A stretch of 6,447 bases of DNA, from assembly GCA_023435945.1 (NCBI GenBank), contig JAEZLB010000129.1, positions 1-6,447 of the forward strand. The letters run 5' to 3'. Position numbers and translations under genes: made by a program. This document shows, one piece after another, positions 1 through 6,294 of this stretch. The notes beneath the pieces were generated by a model. It searched no databases, was not told the origin of the DNA, and saw only the letters and a program-made list of their open reading frames with translations. This DNA is from Pseudomonadota bacterium. Lineage in GTDB: Bacteria > Pseudomonadota > Gammaproteobacteria > Burkholderiales > Burkholderiaceae_D. Numbering within the stretch: position 1 is the stretch's first letter; every line of letters starts with the position of its first letter.

Positions 1-1
1 C

Positions 2-250
2 CACACGGCGGTGCTGGAACTGGCTTGGCCCATCCTTAACGACCTTGGCCTGGACCTGGCAAAGCTGAAGCAGGACATGCAGTCGCCTGAGATAGAAAAG
101 GTCCTGCAGCAGGATTTTGAAGATCTCAAAACCCTGAATGTCAGCAAAACCCCGGAGTTTTTCGTCAATGGCCGGCCCCTACCTTCCTTCGGCCCTGAAC
201 CCTTTCAAAAACTGGTGGAAGAGGAGTTGGCCAAGGCGAAAAAATCCTGA
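2..250 (+). CDS. DsbA-family (thioredoxin-fold) protein, C-terminal part
   Basis: The frame is open from the left edge and ends at TGA 248-250, so only about 82 C-terminal residues are present and the start and the CxxC active site lie outside the window. The segment VSKTPEFFVNGRPLPSFG (bases about 140-193) matches the part of DsbA-like proteins that carries the cis-proline (T-P) facing the active-site cysteines, followed by the last beta strands. The following helix (PFQKLVEEELAKAKK) is the usual charged C-terminal helix. Family members are thiol-disulfide oxidoreductases or related thioredoxin-fold enzymes, often periplasmic. Whether this one has a signal peptide or an intact CxxC cannot be seen. 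No clear terminator follows in its own direction: the hairpin at 397-440 has its T tract only on the other strand. Confidence 0.72.
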   Translation, partial: HTAVLELAWPILNDLGLDLAKLKQDMQSPEIEKVLQQDFEDLKTLNVSKTPEFFVNGRPLPSFGPEPFQKLVEEELAKAKKS

Positions 251-390
251 GTCCGCGTTTGTTTTTTACTGCATGGGGGAAAGCAGAAACAGGGGGAAAG
301 TACATGACGCAGGCATGAAGCGCGTCGCGATGCAGTCATTCGTCGTAACACGTGGCGAGCTAAGGCGTGGAAATCCACAGATGCGCCCCC

Positions 391-440
391 AAAAAAAAGC
401 GGGTTCGTATCTGCTATGAAGCCGGGATACGAACCCGCTT
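391..440 (-). terminator. Intrinsic terminator of ilvD
   Basis: A perfect 15-bp inverted repeat (397-411 pairs with 426-440; arm AAGCGGGTTCGTATC) encloses a 14-base loop. Read on the minus strand the stem is followed at once by a run of eight T (the A run at 391-398, of which the last two bases can also pair in the stem). It starts 10 bases after the ilvD stop codon, so it is a textbook rho-independent terminator for that gene. On the plus strand the hairpin is followed only by TT, so it should work poorly for the gene ending at 250. Confidence 0.93.
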
Positions 441-450
441 GATATGCAGC

Positions 451-2313
451 TTAGCGTTTCAGCTGCGACAGATCGCGCACCGCGCCACGGTCGGCGGAGG
501 TGGTGAGTGCTGCGTAGGCTTGCAGTGCCTGCGAGACATAACGTTCGCGGTTCACCGGTTGCCATGCATCGCTGCCGCGTGCTTCCATTTTTGCGCGGCG
601 GTGTGCCAGATCTTCGGCAGACACGCGCAGGTTGATGGTGCGGGCGGGAATGTCGATGTCGATCATGTCGCCTTCTTCCACCAGGCCAATCGCGCCGCCC
701 TCTGCGGCTTCCGGCGAGGCATGGCCGATCACCAGGCCTGAAGAACCGCCCGAGAAGCGGCCATCGGTGAACAAGGCGCAGGCTTTGCCCAGTCCCTTGG
801 ATTTGATGTAGGAGGTCGGATACAGCATTTCCTGCATGCCGGGACCGCCTTTCGGGCCTTCATAGCGGATCACGACCACATCACCTTCGTGCACGGTGTC
901 GCCCAGGATGCCTTCCACGGCTGCGTCCTGGCTTTCGAATACGCGTGCCTTGCCGGAGAATTTCAGGATGCTTTCATCCACGCCTGCCGTTTTCACGATG
1001 CAGCCTTTTTCCGCGATGTTGCCATACAGGACGGCGAGGCCGCCATCCTGCGAATACGCATGTTCGCGATCGCGGATGCAGCCATTGGTGCGGTCGAGGT
1101 CGCTCTCTTCGTAACGCTCGGATTGCGAGAATGCGACCTGGGTCGGCACGCCGCCCGGCGCTGCGCGGAACATCTGGTGCACGGCCTGATCGTCGCTACG
1201 CTTGATGTCGTATTTTTCGATCGCTTCGCCGATGGTCTTGCTATGCACAGTCGGCAGCGAGGTGTCCAGCAGGCCGGCACGCGCCAGTTCGCCCAGGATG
1301 GCAATGATGCCGCCGGCACGATGCACGTCTTCGATATGGAATTTGTCCGTCATCGGCGCGACCTTGCACAGGCAGGGCACCTTGCGCGAGATGCGGTCGA
1401 TGTCGGCCATGGTGAATTCCACCTTGGCTTCATGCGCGGCCGCCAGCAAATGCAGCACGGTGTTGGTGGAGCCGCCCATGGAAACGTCCAGCGCCATCGC
1501 GTTTTCGAAAGCGGCCTTGGTGGCGATGGAACGTGGCAGGATGGAATAGTCGTCCTGTTCATAGTGGCGACGTGCCAGCTCCACGATCAGGCGGCCTGCG
1601 CGCAGGAACAGTTCCTTGCGGTCCGAGTGGGTGGCGACGATGGTGCCGTTACCCGGCAGGGACAGACCCAGCGCCTCGGTCAGGCAGTTCATCGAGTTGG
1701 CGGTGAACATGCCGGAGCAGGAGCCGCAGGTCGGGCAGGCGGAGCGCTCAGCTTCCAGCACCTCGGCGTCGGACTTGGTGGGATCGCCGGCCTGGATCAT
1801 CGCATCGATCAAATCCAGCTTGATGACTTTCTTGTCATTGTTGACGACCTTGATCACCTTGCCTGCTTCCATCGGACCGCCGGATACGAAAACGGTAGGG
1901 ATGTTCAGGCGCATGGCAGCCATCAGCATGCCCGGGGTGATCTTGTCGCAGTTGGAGATGCAGACCATCGCGTCGGCGCAGTGGGCGTTGACCATATATT
2001 CCACGGAGTCGGCGATCAGGTCGCGCGAGGGCAGCGAATACAGCATGCCGCCATGGCCCATCGCAATGCCATCGTCCACGGCGATGGTGTTGAATTCCTT
2101 GGCAACGCCGCCGGACGCTTCAATTTCGCGCGCTACCAGCTGGCCCAGATCCTTCAGATGCACGTGACCCGGCACGAACTGTGTAAACGAATTCACAACG
2201 GCAATGATCGGCTTGTCGAAGTCGCCATCCTTCATGCCAGTTGCGCGCCACAATGCGCGGGCGCCCGCCATGTTGCGGCCTTGGGTCGTAGTATGGGAAC
2301 GGTAGGTGGGCAT
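451..2313 (-). CDS. ilvD: Dihydroxy-acid dehydratase IlvD
   Basis: Converts 2,3-dihydroxy-isovalerate and 2,3-dihydroxy-3-methylvalerate to the 2-keto acids that become valine, leucine and isoleucine; a cytoplasmic Fe-S enzyme. The 620-residue protein is close to the length of E. coli IlvD (616) and similar to it throughout. Visible landmarks are VDDGIAMGH with D81 (metal ligand), the signature CDKITPG with C122 and K124, the cysteine cluster [12 protein letters not shown] (residues 193-204; C199 is the likely cluster ligand), E495 in GMQEMLYP, and the second signature [11 protein letters not shown] with catalytic S521. No key residue is missing. I take ATG at 2313 as the start: it matches the family N-terminus (MPTYRSHTT) and has TAAGGAG seven bases upstream. 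A TTG one codon earlier (2316) is less likely. It is followed by a strong terminator and reads as its own unit or as the distal gene after the acetyltransferase. I see no Ile/Val/Leu-rich leader peptide or attenuator. Confidence 0.98.
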   Translation of the reverse strand: MPTYRSHTTTQGRNMAGARALWRATGMKDGDFDKPIIAVVNSFTQFVPGHVHLKDLGQLVAREIEASGGVAKEFNTIAVDDGIAMGHGGMLYSLPSRDLIADSVEYMVNAHCADAMVCISNCDKITPGMLMAAMRLNIPTVFVSGGPMEAGKVIKVVNNDKKVIKLDLIDAMIQAGDPTKSDAEVLEAERSACPTCGSCSGMFTANSMNCLTEALGLSLPGNGTIVATHSDRKELFLRAGRLIVELARRHYEQDDYSILPRSIATKAAFENAMALDVSMGGSTNTVLHLLAAAHEAKVEFTMADIDRISRKVPCLCKVAPMTDKFHIEDVHRAGGIIAILGELARAGLLDTSLPTVHSKTIGEAIEKYDIKRSDDQAVHQMFRAAPGGVPTQVAFSQSERYEESDLDRTNGCIRDREHAYSQDGGLAVLYGNIAEKGCIVKTAGVDESILKFSGKARVFESQDAAVEGILGDTVHEGDVVVIRYEGPKGGPGMQEMLYPTSYIKSKGLGKACALFTDGRFSGGSSGLVIGHASPEAAEGGAIGLVEEGDMIDIDIPARTINLRVSAEDLAHRRAKMEARGSDAWQPVNRERYVSQALQAYAALTTSADRGAVRDLSQLKR

Positions 2314-2320
2314 CAAGGGT

Positions 2321-2327
2321 CTCCTTA
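2321..2327 (-). promoter_or_regulatory. ilvD ribosome binding site
   Basis: On the minus strand TAAGGAG lies seven bases before ATG 2313. This spacing favours the ATG over the TTG at 2316 as the ilvD start. Confidence 0.85.
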
Positions 2328-2349
2328 GAGCAGCATACGAAAAGCAGCT

Positions 2350-2378
2350 ACTCTGCCGCGTTCAATAACGGGTGTCAA
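2350..2378 (-). promoter_or_regulatory. Candidate sigma70 promoter of ilvD
   Basis: Minus-strand TTGACA (2378-2373) is a perfect -35 box. Seventeen bases further is CAGAGT (2355-2350), a weak -10 with 3 of 6 matches. Transcription would begin near 2343, giving a leader of about 30 bases. The AT-rich stretch just upstream (2378-2390) contains TTTAATATATTT and could instead supply a -10 or aid promoter opening. The poor -10 keeps confidence low, and a weak -10 with a good -35 would fit a regulated promoter. Confidence 0.4.
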
Positions 2379-2399
2379 ATATATTAAATGTGGCCGGCA

Positions 2400-2416
2400 G
2401 ATATGCTGTGCATATC
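2400..2416. promoter_or_regulatory. Operator-like inverted repeat upstream of ilvD
   Basis: GATATGC-TGT-GCATATC is a perfect 7-bp inverted repeat with a 3-base spacer, placed 21 bases upstream of the candidate ilvD -35 box and about 50 bases after the stop of the upstream acetyltransferase gene. It has no T tract on either side, so it is not an intrinsic terminator. The size and position suit a dimeric transcription factor. I do not recognise the exact motif. Confidence 0.45.
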
Positions 2417-2464
2417 AATCCCGCTGCCCGTAATTAAGAGAGGACGCACCGGGCATCTTTCTCT

Positions 2465-3037
2465 TCACTCCGCCCCGGATGCTGCCTGGATATGGCGAAT
2501 CACGCGGCAGGGATTGCCGAATGCCAGTACATCATCCGGTATGTCACGCGTGACCACGCTGCCAGCGCCAATGACGGAACGCGAGCCGATGCGCACTCCT
2601 GCCAGTATCAGCGCGCCGCCGCCTATCCACACATCCGAGCCTATCTCGATCGGCTTGCCGTATTCCTGCGATCTGCGCAATGTGGCGTCCAGCGGATGCA
2701 GCGGGGGCAGGATCTGCACGCCCGGTCCCAACAAGGTGTAGTCGCCGATCCGCACTTCGCACACGTCAAGGACAGTGCAATTGAAATTAAAGTAGACGCG
2801 TTTGCCGAGATGGATGTTGGTGCCGTAGTCGCAATAAAAGGGCGGCTGTATGACGGCTGTATCGCCGCCGCTTCCCAGCAGCTCAATCAGTGTGCGGCGC
2901 CTTTCCTCCTGATCGGATTCGCTCGCTGCATTAAGCCGTTGCGTTAACAGGCGCGCCTGTTCACGCTCCGCTACCAGTTGCGGGTCCATGGCATTGTATA
3001 ACTCGCCAGCCAGCATTTTTTCCTTTTCTGTCTTCAA
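2465..3037 (-). CDS. maa: Sugar O-acetyltransferase, Maa/LacA/NodL family
   Basis: Transfers an acetyl group from acetyl-CoA to a hydroxyl of a sugar such as maltose or a galactoside; a cytoplasmic trimer of left-handed beta-helix subunits. The 190 residues show the N-terminal Mac domain (KMLAGELYNAMDPQL, 7-21), then hexapeptide repeats from about residue 72 to 170, with N84/N86 in YFNFNCTVLD, the likely catalytic H114 in LPPLHPLD, W137 in DVWIGG and the end motif FGNPCRVI. The start chosen is TTG at 3037, because MKTEKEKMLAGELY lines up with the E. coli Maa N-terminus as I recall it. The TTG has only a weak GGGAA upstream. An ATG at 3016 (M8) has a good AAGGA five to six bases before it and would give 183 residues without the first seven. 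The gene is 151 bases upstream of ilvD on the same strand. The true acceptor sugar cannot be told from sequence, and maa is a family-level symbol. Confidence 0.88.
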   Translation of the reverse strand: MKTEKEKMLAGELYNAMDPQLVAEREQARLLTQRLNAASESDQEERRRTLIELLGSGGDTAVIQPPFYCDYGTNIHLGKRVYFNFNCTVLDVCEVRIGDYTLLGPGVQILPPLHPLDATLRRSQEYGKPIEIGSDVWIGGGALILAGVRIGSRSVIGAGSVVTRDIPDDVLAFGNPCRVIRHIQAASGAE

Positions 3038-3062
3038 GGGAGTTCCCGGATTAATTACCTTT

Positions 3063-3080
3063 TGCGAATCATTATTCTCA
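3063..3080. promoter_or_regulatory. AT-rich dyad, weakly Fur-box-like
   Basis: TGCGAAT-CATT-ATTCTCA forms an inverted repeat with 7-base arms and one mismatch, 26 bases upstream of the acetyltransferase TTG and in the divergent region shared with the MFS gene. Its GAGAAT/GAAT-ATTC core resembles the NATWAT hexamers of Fur boxes, but fewer than half of the positions fit the classical 19-base consensus. It could equally be part of the acetyltransferase promoter (AATAAT on the minus strand as a -10). Confidence 0.22.
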
Positions 3081-3122
3081 GGGGAGATGAGTAAAAGTAA
3101 GATCGCGCCCGGTGAGGCGTGG

Positions 3123-3218
3123 TTCCGCTGGGGGCGGAAAATTACGGCAAATAAAACCCGGTGAGCCTGCCGGGTGGAATAACAGCGGTGCAGGTTCCCT
3201 TACTCGCCTGAAGAGGCG
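3123..3218. other. Cluster of three short hairpins in the divergent intergenic region
   Basis: Within 3038-3260 there are three small perfect inverted repeats: TTCCGC/GCGGAA (3123-3139), ACCCGG/CCGGGT (3156-3175) and CGCCT-GAAG-AGGCG (3205-3218). CCCGGTGAG also occurs twice as a direct repeat (3108-3116 and 3157-3165). None is followed by a T tract. Together they could form a structured leader for the MFS transcript. I could not match it to a riboswitch class by eye. Confidence 0.35.
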
Positions 3219-3260
3219 TTCAGAGATATCCCGTGGTCAGGAGGCCAAAACTAGGCTTTA

Positions 3261-4484
3261 ATGACGTCCATGAAGGCTTTCTCGCTCTCTCCTGAAACGC
3301 GGTCAGGCCAGGCTCCCCTGCTGGTGTGCCTGGCGGCGATGCTGTCTCTGGCTGTTGCTATGGGGATAGGTCGTTTTGCTTTCACGCCTCTTTTCCCACT
3401 CATGGTCCGCGATGGCTTACTAAACGTTGAAGCCGGCAGTCTGCTGGCCGCCGGCAATTACCTCGGTTATCTGGTGGGCGCCTTGCTGGCGGCACAGATA
3501 CGGGTGAAACCCGCAAGTTTGCTTGCCTTGGGCCTGATCAGCACCGTGCTTGTCACGGCCGCCATGGGCTGGTCTTCATCCCTGGTTTCCTGGGCCGGCC
3601 TGCGTTTCATTGCCGGTGTAATGAGTGCCTGGACCCTGGTTGCTACCAGCGCATGGGGCCTGGGCTGGCTGGCTGCAGTGGGGCGGCCGAACCTGGCCGG
3701 CGTGATTTTCGCAGGAGTCGGACTCGGCATTGTGGCAACGGGGATGTTTTGTCTTATTGCTGCCGTACGCGGAACCTCTTCGCTGGAAATGTGGGTGGAA
3801 CTGGCAGCGTTGGCGACCATGGCGGTGCTGATTTCCCTGGCCGTGAGCTGGCGGCTGCCGGCACCGGGAATTGGCACCAGGGCATCCGCATCGGAACCGC
3901 CCGTATCGCCAGCGCGTTCCGGCACCATGGGCATCATCTTCTGTTACAGCCTGTTCGGATTCGGCTACATCCTGCCGGCGACTTATCTGCCAGAACTGGC
4001 GCGGCAACTGGTGGATGATCCGCAGGTATTCGGCTGGGCCTGGCCCTTGTTCGGGTTGGCGGCAGCCTTATCCACCGTTGTGGTGGCCCGCAGCTTGAAG
4101 CATGTGAGCCGCCTTGGTCTGTGGGCAGCGTGCCATCTGTGCATGGGAATCGGTGTGCTCCTGCCCAGCTTATGGACCACGCTGGCCAGCGTGGGGCTGG
4201 CCGCCTTGCTGGTGGGAAGCACCTTCATGGTGATTACCATGCTGGGCATGCAGGAAGCGCGGGCCCGGCTTCAGAACAATGCGACCTTGATCCTCGGGCG
4301 CATGACGGCCGGGTTCGCATTAGGGCAGTTGATGGGGCCGGTGGTGTCCATTGTCATTGGCAGGTTTACTGCAGATCACGCCATTGCCCTGAACTACGCG
4401 CTGGCGCTGTCAGCGGCCGGCTTGTTTGCAAGCGCTTGTTATCTATGGTGGGAACATGCCACTTTGCCTATCAAGGAGCACTAA
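3261..4484 (+). CDS. MFS transporter, YbfB/YjiJ family
   Basis: A 407-residue inner-membrane protein with about 12 hydrophobic segments (roughly 20-40, 60-80, 86-106, 110-135, 145-167, 180-197, 222-245, 258-275, 285-303, 308-332, 345-368, 375-397) and a hydrophilic central loop at about 198-221, as in MFS carriers. Family hallmarks are GIGRFAFTPLFPLM (35-48), NYLGYLVGAL (66-75), GVGLGI (152-157) and FGFGYILPATYLPEL (232-246). The substrates of YbfB/YjiJ proteins are largely unknown. ATG 3261 is the first possible start, because TAG 3252-3254 closes the frame upstream. The only good Shine-Dalgarno sequence, AGGAGG at 3239-3244, is 16 bases away, which is too far for efficient use. The stop overlaps the next gene's start by one base (TAATG), so the two are probably co-transcribed and translationally coupled. 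Confidence 0.9.
   Translation: MTSMKAFSLSPETRSGQAPLLVCLAAMLSLAVAMGIGRFAFTPLFPLMVRDGLLNVEAGSLLAAGNYLGYLVGALLAAQIRVKPASLLALGLISTVLVTAAMGWSSSLVSWAGLRFIAGVMSAWTLVATSAWGLGWLAAVGRPNLAGVIFAGVGLGIVATGMFCLIAAVRGTSSLEMWVELAALATMAVLISLAVSWRLPAPGIGTRASASEPPVSPARSGTMGIIFCYSLFGFGYILPATYLPELARQLVDDPQVFGWAWPLFGLAAALSTVVVARSLKHVSRLGLWAACHLCMGIGVLLPSLWTTLASVGLAALLVGSTFMVITMLGMQEARARLQNNATLILGRMTAGFALGQLMGPVVSIVIGRFTADHAIALNYALALSAAGLFASACYLWWEHATLPIKEH
4473..4478 (+). promoter_or_regulatory. Ribosome binding site of the CMD-like gene
   Basis: AAGGAG lies five bases before ATG 4484, inside the last codons of the transporter gene. It fixes the start of the downstream gene even though that frame is open further upstream. 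Confidence 0.8.
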
Positions 4485-5101
4485 TGAATAAGACGAATAT
4501 GTCCAATGCCACGCCGCAGGGATTTGGCACCTCAACGTCGGAACGTTTGCCCATTCCCGAGCGCGATGCCATGAGCGAAGCCCAGCGGACAGCGGCAGAT
4601 GCCATCATCAACGGTCCGCGCAAGGCTATCTTCGGACCTTTTGTTCCCCTGTTGCAGACGCCTGCGCTCATGGAGCGCATAGGAAAGACAGGAGAAGCGC
4701 TGCGGTTTGATGGGACCTTACCGGACAATATTCGTGAACTTGTGATCTGCGTCGTGGCGCGGGAAACCAATAATCAGTTTGAATGGCAGATCCATGCGTC
4801 GCTGGCGACCGGCGCAGGCATTCCGGTGCAGGCCGTCGAGGCGCTGGCAGCGGGAAAACGACCAACAGAACTGTCCGCCATAGAAACCTGCGCCGTCGAT
4901 TTCACCACGGAGTTGATGCGCCGACATGGCGTTTGTGATGCAACGTATGCCGAGACGGTTGCCTATTTCGGAGATGCGGGAACGGTAGAGCTGACGGCGC
5001 TGATCGGTTATTTCGTCATGGTGTGCTGGATCATGAATGTGGCGCGCACGCCGGGTCCTGCCGGCTCGACCACACCGGGCCTGACAGGCTTCCCCGGATA
5101 A
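4484..5101 (+). CDS. Carboxymuconolactone decarboxylase (CMD) family protein
   Basis: A 205-residue, probably cytoplasmic protein of the CMD/AhpD-like helical fold. After a polar N-terminus, residues 23-60 (LPIPERDAMSEAQRTAADAI, GPFVPLLQTP) and the core ELVICVVARETNNQFEWQIHASLA (85-108) are typical of the CMD-like subgroup. E100, W101 and H104 are the conserved E-W-x-x-H. The AhpD-type CxxC is absent, so peroxidase or thiol-disulfide activity is unlikely. The second conserved stretch is GTVELTALIGYFVMV (166-180), and the proline- and glycine-rich tail resembles other members. True 4-carboxymuconolactone decarboxylases are shorter and act in protocatechuate breakdown, and no other pca gene is in view, so the substrate is unknown. 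The frame stays open upstream inside the transporter gene, but ATG 4484 has AAGGAG at ideal spacing and overlaps the transporter stop. No terminator follows: the next gene ends 2 bases away on the other strand. Confidence 0.88.
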   Translation: MNKTNMSNATPQGFGTSTSERLPIPERDAMSEAQRTAADAIINGPRKAIFGPFVPLLQTPALMERIGKTGEALRFDGTLPDNIRELVICVVARETNNQFEWQIHASLATGAGIPVQAVEALAAGKRPTELSAIETCAVDFTTELMRRHGVCDATYAETVAYFGDAGTVELTALIGYFVMVCWIMNVARTPGPAGSTTPGLTGFPG

Positions 5102-5103
5102 GG

Positions 5104-5718
5104 TTACCAGCGTCCCTGATAAGAGAACGTGGGTAATTGCCAGCCACGCCAGATCGCCAGCAGGCGCAGGCTTAATCCGACACCAAAGGAAATGACGGTA
5201 TTCAGCAGGGGGTTGATGCCCAAGGCGCTCATTCCCAGGAAGAGAATGCATACGATCAGGGAAACGATGGCGTACAGTTCCTTGCGAAACACCACCGGTA
5301 TCTGATTGCACAGCACATCGCGCAGGATGCCGCCGCAGATGCCGGTCATCATGCCGGAGATGATGACGACCACGGTCGGATAGTTCATTTCCAGCGCGAC
5401 ATCGCATCCGATAAGTGAGAACGCGACCAGGCCCAGGGCACCCAGTACCAGGAATGCGTGCCTCAGGCGATCGAGGTGGCGGGAGATGAGCGTGGTTATC
5501 AGTCCGGCGCCGACCACCAGGTAGATGTATTCCGTGCTTTGGGTCCAGACGAGAGGGAAGTGGCCCAGCACTACATCGCGTATGGTGCCGCCCCCCAGTG
5601 CTGTGACGAACGCGATAACGGCCACGCCAAAGATATCCATATTCCGCCGTCCCGCCGCCAGCGCACCGGACATGGCCTCGGCAGTAATGGCGATCAGGAA
5701 AATGGCGGTTATCAGCAC
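5104..5718 (-). CDS. TRIC/UPF0126 family membrane protein (YicG/YadS-like)
   Basis: A 204-residue inner-membrane protein of the trimeric intracellular cation channel family, close to the length of E. coli YicG. Seven hydrophobic segments are visible, and the internal duplication typical of the family is clear: GGGTIRDVVLG (42-52) in the first half and GGILRDVL (129-136) in the second, with SGALAAGRRNMDIFGV (17-32) and PVVFRKELYA (141-150) as further hallmarks. Prokaryotic TRIC proteins form monovalent cation channels; some members have been proposed to transport glycine. The start is GTG at 5718, supported by AAAGGA six bases upstream, with the N-terminus LITAIFLIAITAEAMSGAL fitting the first membrane helix. 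It converges on the CMD-like gene with only two bases between stop codons. Confidence 0.92.
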   Translation of the reverse strand: MLITAIFLIAITAEAMSGALAAGRRNMDIFGVAVIAFVTALGGGTIRDVVLGHFPLVWTQSTEYIYLVVGAGLITTLISRHLDRLRHAFLVLGALGLVAFSLIGCDVALEMNYPTVVVIISGMMTGICGGILRDVLCNQIPVVFRKELYAIVSLIVCILFLGMSALGINPLLNTVISFGVGLSLRLLAIWRGWQLPTFSYQGRW

Positions 5719-5724
5719 GGGTGT

Positions 5725-5730
5725 TCCTTT
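5725..5730 (-). promoter_or_regulatory. Ribosome binding site for the GTG start of the TRIC gene
   Basis: Minus-strand AAAGGA is six bases upstream of GTG 5718. It decides the start codon; no ATG gives a full first membrane helix. Confidence 0.75.
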
Positions 5731-5781
5731 AAGGGGTAAGAGGATTTGGGGAGGTTGGGCGCAAAGGGTGCTGAGCAGAAA

Positions 5782-6058
5782 TCAAGCACGCTTTTGCACG
5801 CGGGATACTGCCTTGCTTTTCATCTGAAACTTGCCCTGTCGCCGTGCCTCTAGTCCGTAGTTCGAACGGCCTGTGAAGATTACCGCATTTTCTCCAATTA
5901 TTCCGGCGTCAGCCGGACGATCCTGCCGACTTTCATGATCCCCTTTGGCGCGTAGACAACGCCGCCCTCCATGCGAAGCGTCCGCGCACCCCGTCCTCGC
6001 GGGCCAGTGCAGTCGCTTCGAATCCGGCGTTAAAGTATTCAGCAGGACGCAAAGTGAT
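5782..6058 (-). pseudogene. Possible frameshifted remnant of an unidentified gene
   Basis: Coding-like minus-strand sequence moves between frames. From 6058 to about 5993 one frame reads ITLRPAEYFNAGFEATALAR then ED with clean codons (TAC, TTC, GCG, CTG, GCC, CGC), but continues poorly and stops at 5933. From about 5988 the next frame reads TLRMEGGVVYAPKGIMKVG then RIVRLTPE and stops at TAA 5898-5900. The two join without interruption if one G is restored to the four-G run at 5989-5992. A third frame, open to TGA 5782-5784, reads IIGENAVIFTGRSNYGLEA then RRQGKFQMKSKAV and could be joined by a second one-base change near 5905. I do not recognise the protein. No convincing start or ribosome site is seen; the third frame can be extended to a GTG at 6126 with a hydrophobic N-terminus. 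This could be a decaying gene, a sequencing error in a homopolymer, or chance open frames. The rest of 5719-6294 shows no other gene I can support. Confidence 0.35.
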
Positions 6059-6222
6059 CGACGGGCACCTGCAAAATGCAAGGCAAGTGAGGGGAAAACA
6101 AAGGGGATGAACGCAAAGGCATTCACGCGGCATTCATGCTTTCTCAGCGAAACGCCACCTGCGTAAAGCCAGCGTCAAAAACGCCAGAATGGCATTATTT
6201 TCTAGTCATTTAACTGCAATAA

Positions 6223-6251
6223 TCAACCAGAAAAGCAAAAATCTATATAAT
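6223..6251 (+). promoter_or_regulatory. Candidate sigma70 promoter of the CNNM-family gene
   Basis: TATAAT at 6246-6251 is a perfect -10 box inside an AT-rich stretch (6190-6252). Seventeen bases upstream, TCAACC (6223-6228) is a weak -35 with 3 of 6 matches. An A-rich tract (6230-6240) lies in the spacer. Transcription would start near 6258, leaving about 37 bases of leader before ATG 6295. Confidence 0.5.
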
Positions 6252-6269
6252 TGCCGCTTCCTCACACCA

Positions 6270-6288
6270 GAGCGCATCGTGGGCGCTC
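6270..6288 (+). other. GC-rich hairpin in the leader of the CNNM-family gene
   Basis: GAGCGC (6270-6275) and GCGCTC (6283-6288) form a perfect 6-bp stem with a 7-base loop (ATCGTGG). It ends six bases before ATG 6295, where a Shine-Dalgarno sequence would normally be, and no AGGA-type sequence is present. It could limit ribosome access or simply be incidental. Confidence 0.35.
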
Positions 6289-6294
6289 CTTGCA

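Noticed and set aside
251..390. Short ORFs and a small GTGG/CCAC repeat after the DsbA-like gene
   Set aside because: No ribosome site or protein-like sequence; the repeat is only four to five base pairs and has no T tract.
2314..2316. TTG one codon upstream as the ilvD start
   Set aside because: ATG 2313 matches the family N-terminus and has a ribosome site at good spacing.
889..2328. A 479-codon open frame on the plus strand opposite ilvD
   Set aside because: It lies almost wholly antisense to a clear ilvD gene with all signature motifs. Its product is a low-complexity His/Gly/Ala/Asp-rich string with no domain, as expected for a shadow frame in GC-rich DNA.
3087..3164. A 25-codon ORF (MSKSKIAPGEAWFRWGRKIT...) in the divergent intergenic region
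   Set aside because: GGGGAG touches the ATG with no spacing, so it would be a poor ribosome site. The frame also runs through hairpin sequence, and nothing else supports translation.
3085..3260. A known riboswitch (cobalamin, TPP, glycine, fluoride and guanidine types considered)
   Set aside because: Isolated words resemble parts of some consensus sequences, but their order and pairing do not fit any class that I can recall.
4121..4483. Upstream extension of the CMD-like frame inside the MFS gene
   Set aside because: The frame is open but overlaps a well-conserved transporter. The ribosome site at 4473-4478 and family length both place the start at 4484.
5945..6166. A 73-codon plus-strand ORF in the gap before the CNNM gene
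   Set aside because: Its product is Arg/Ser/Ala-rich with no recognisable motif. The minus strand over the same bases looks more protein-like.
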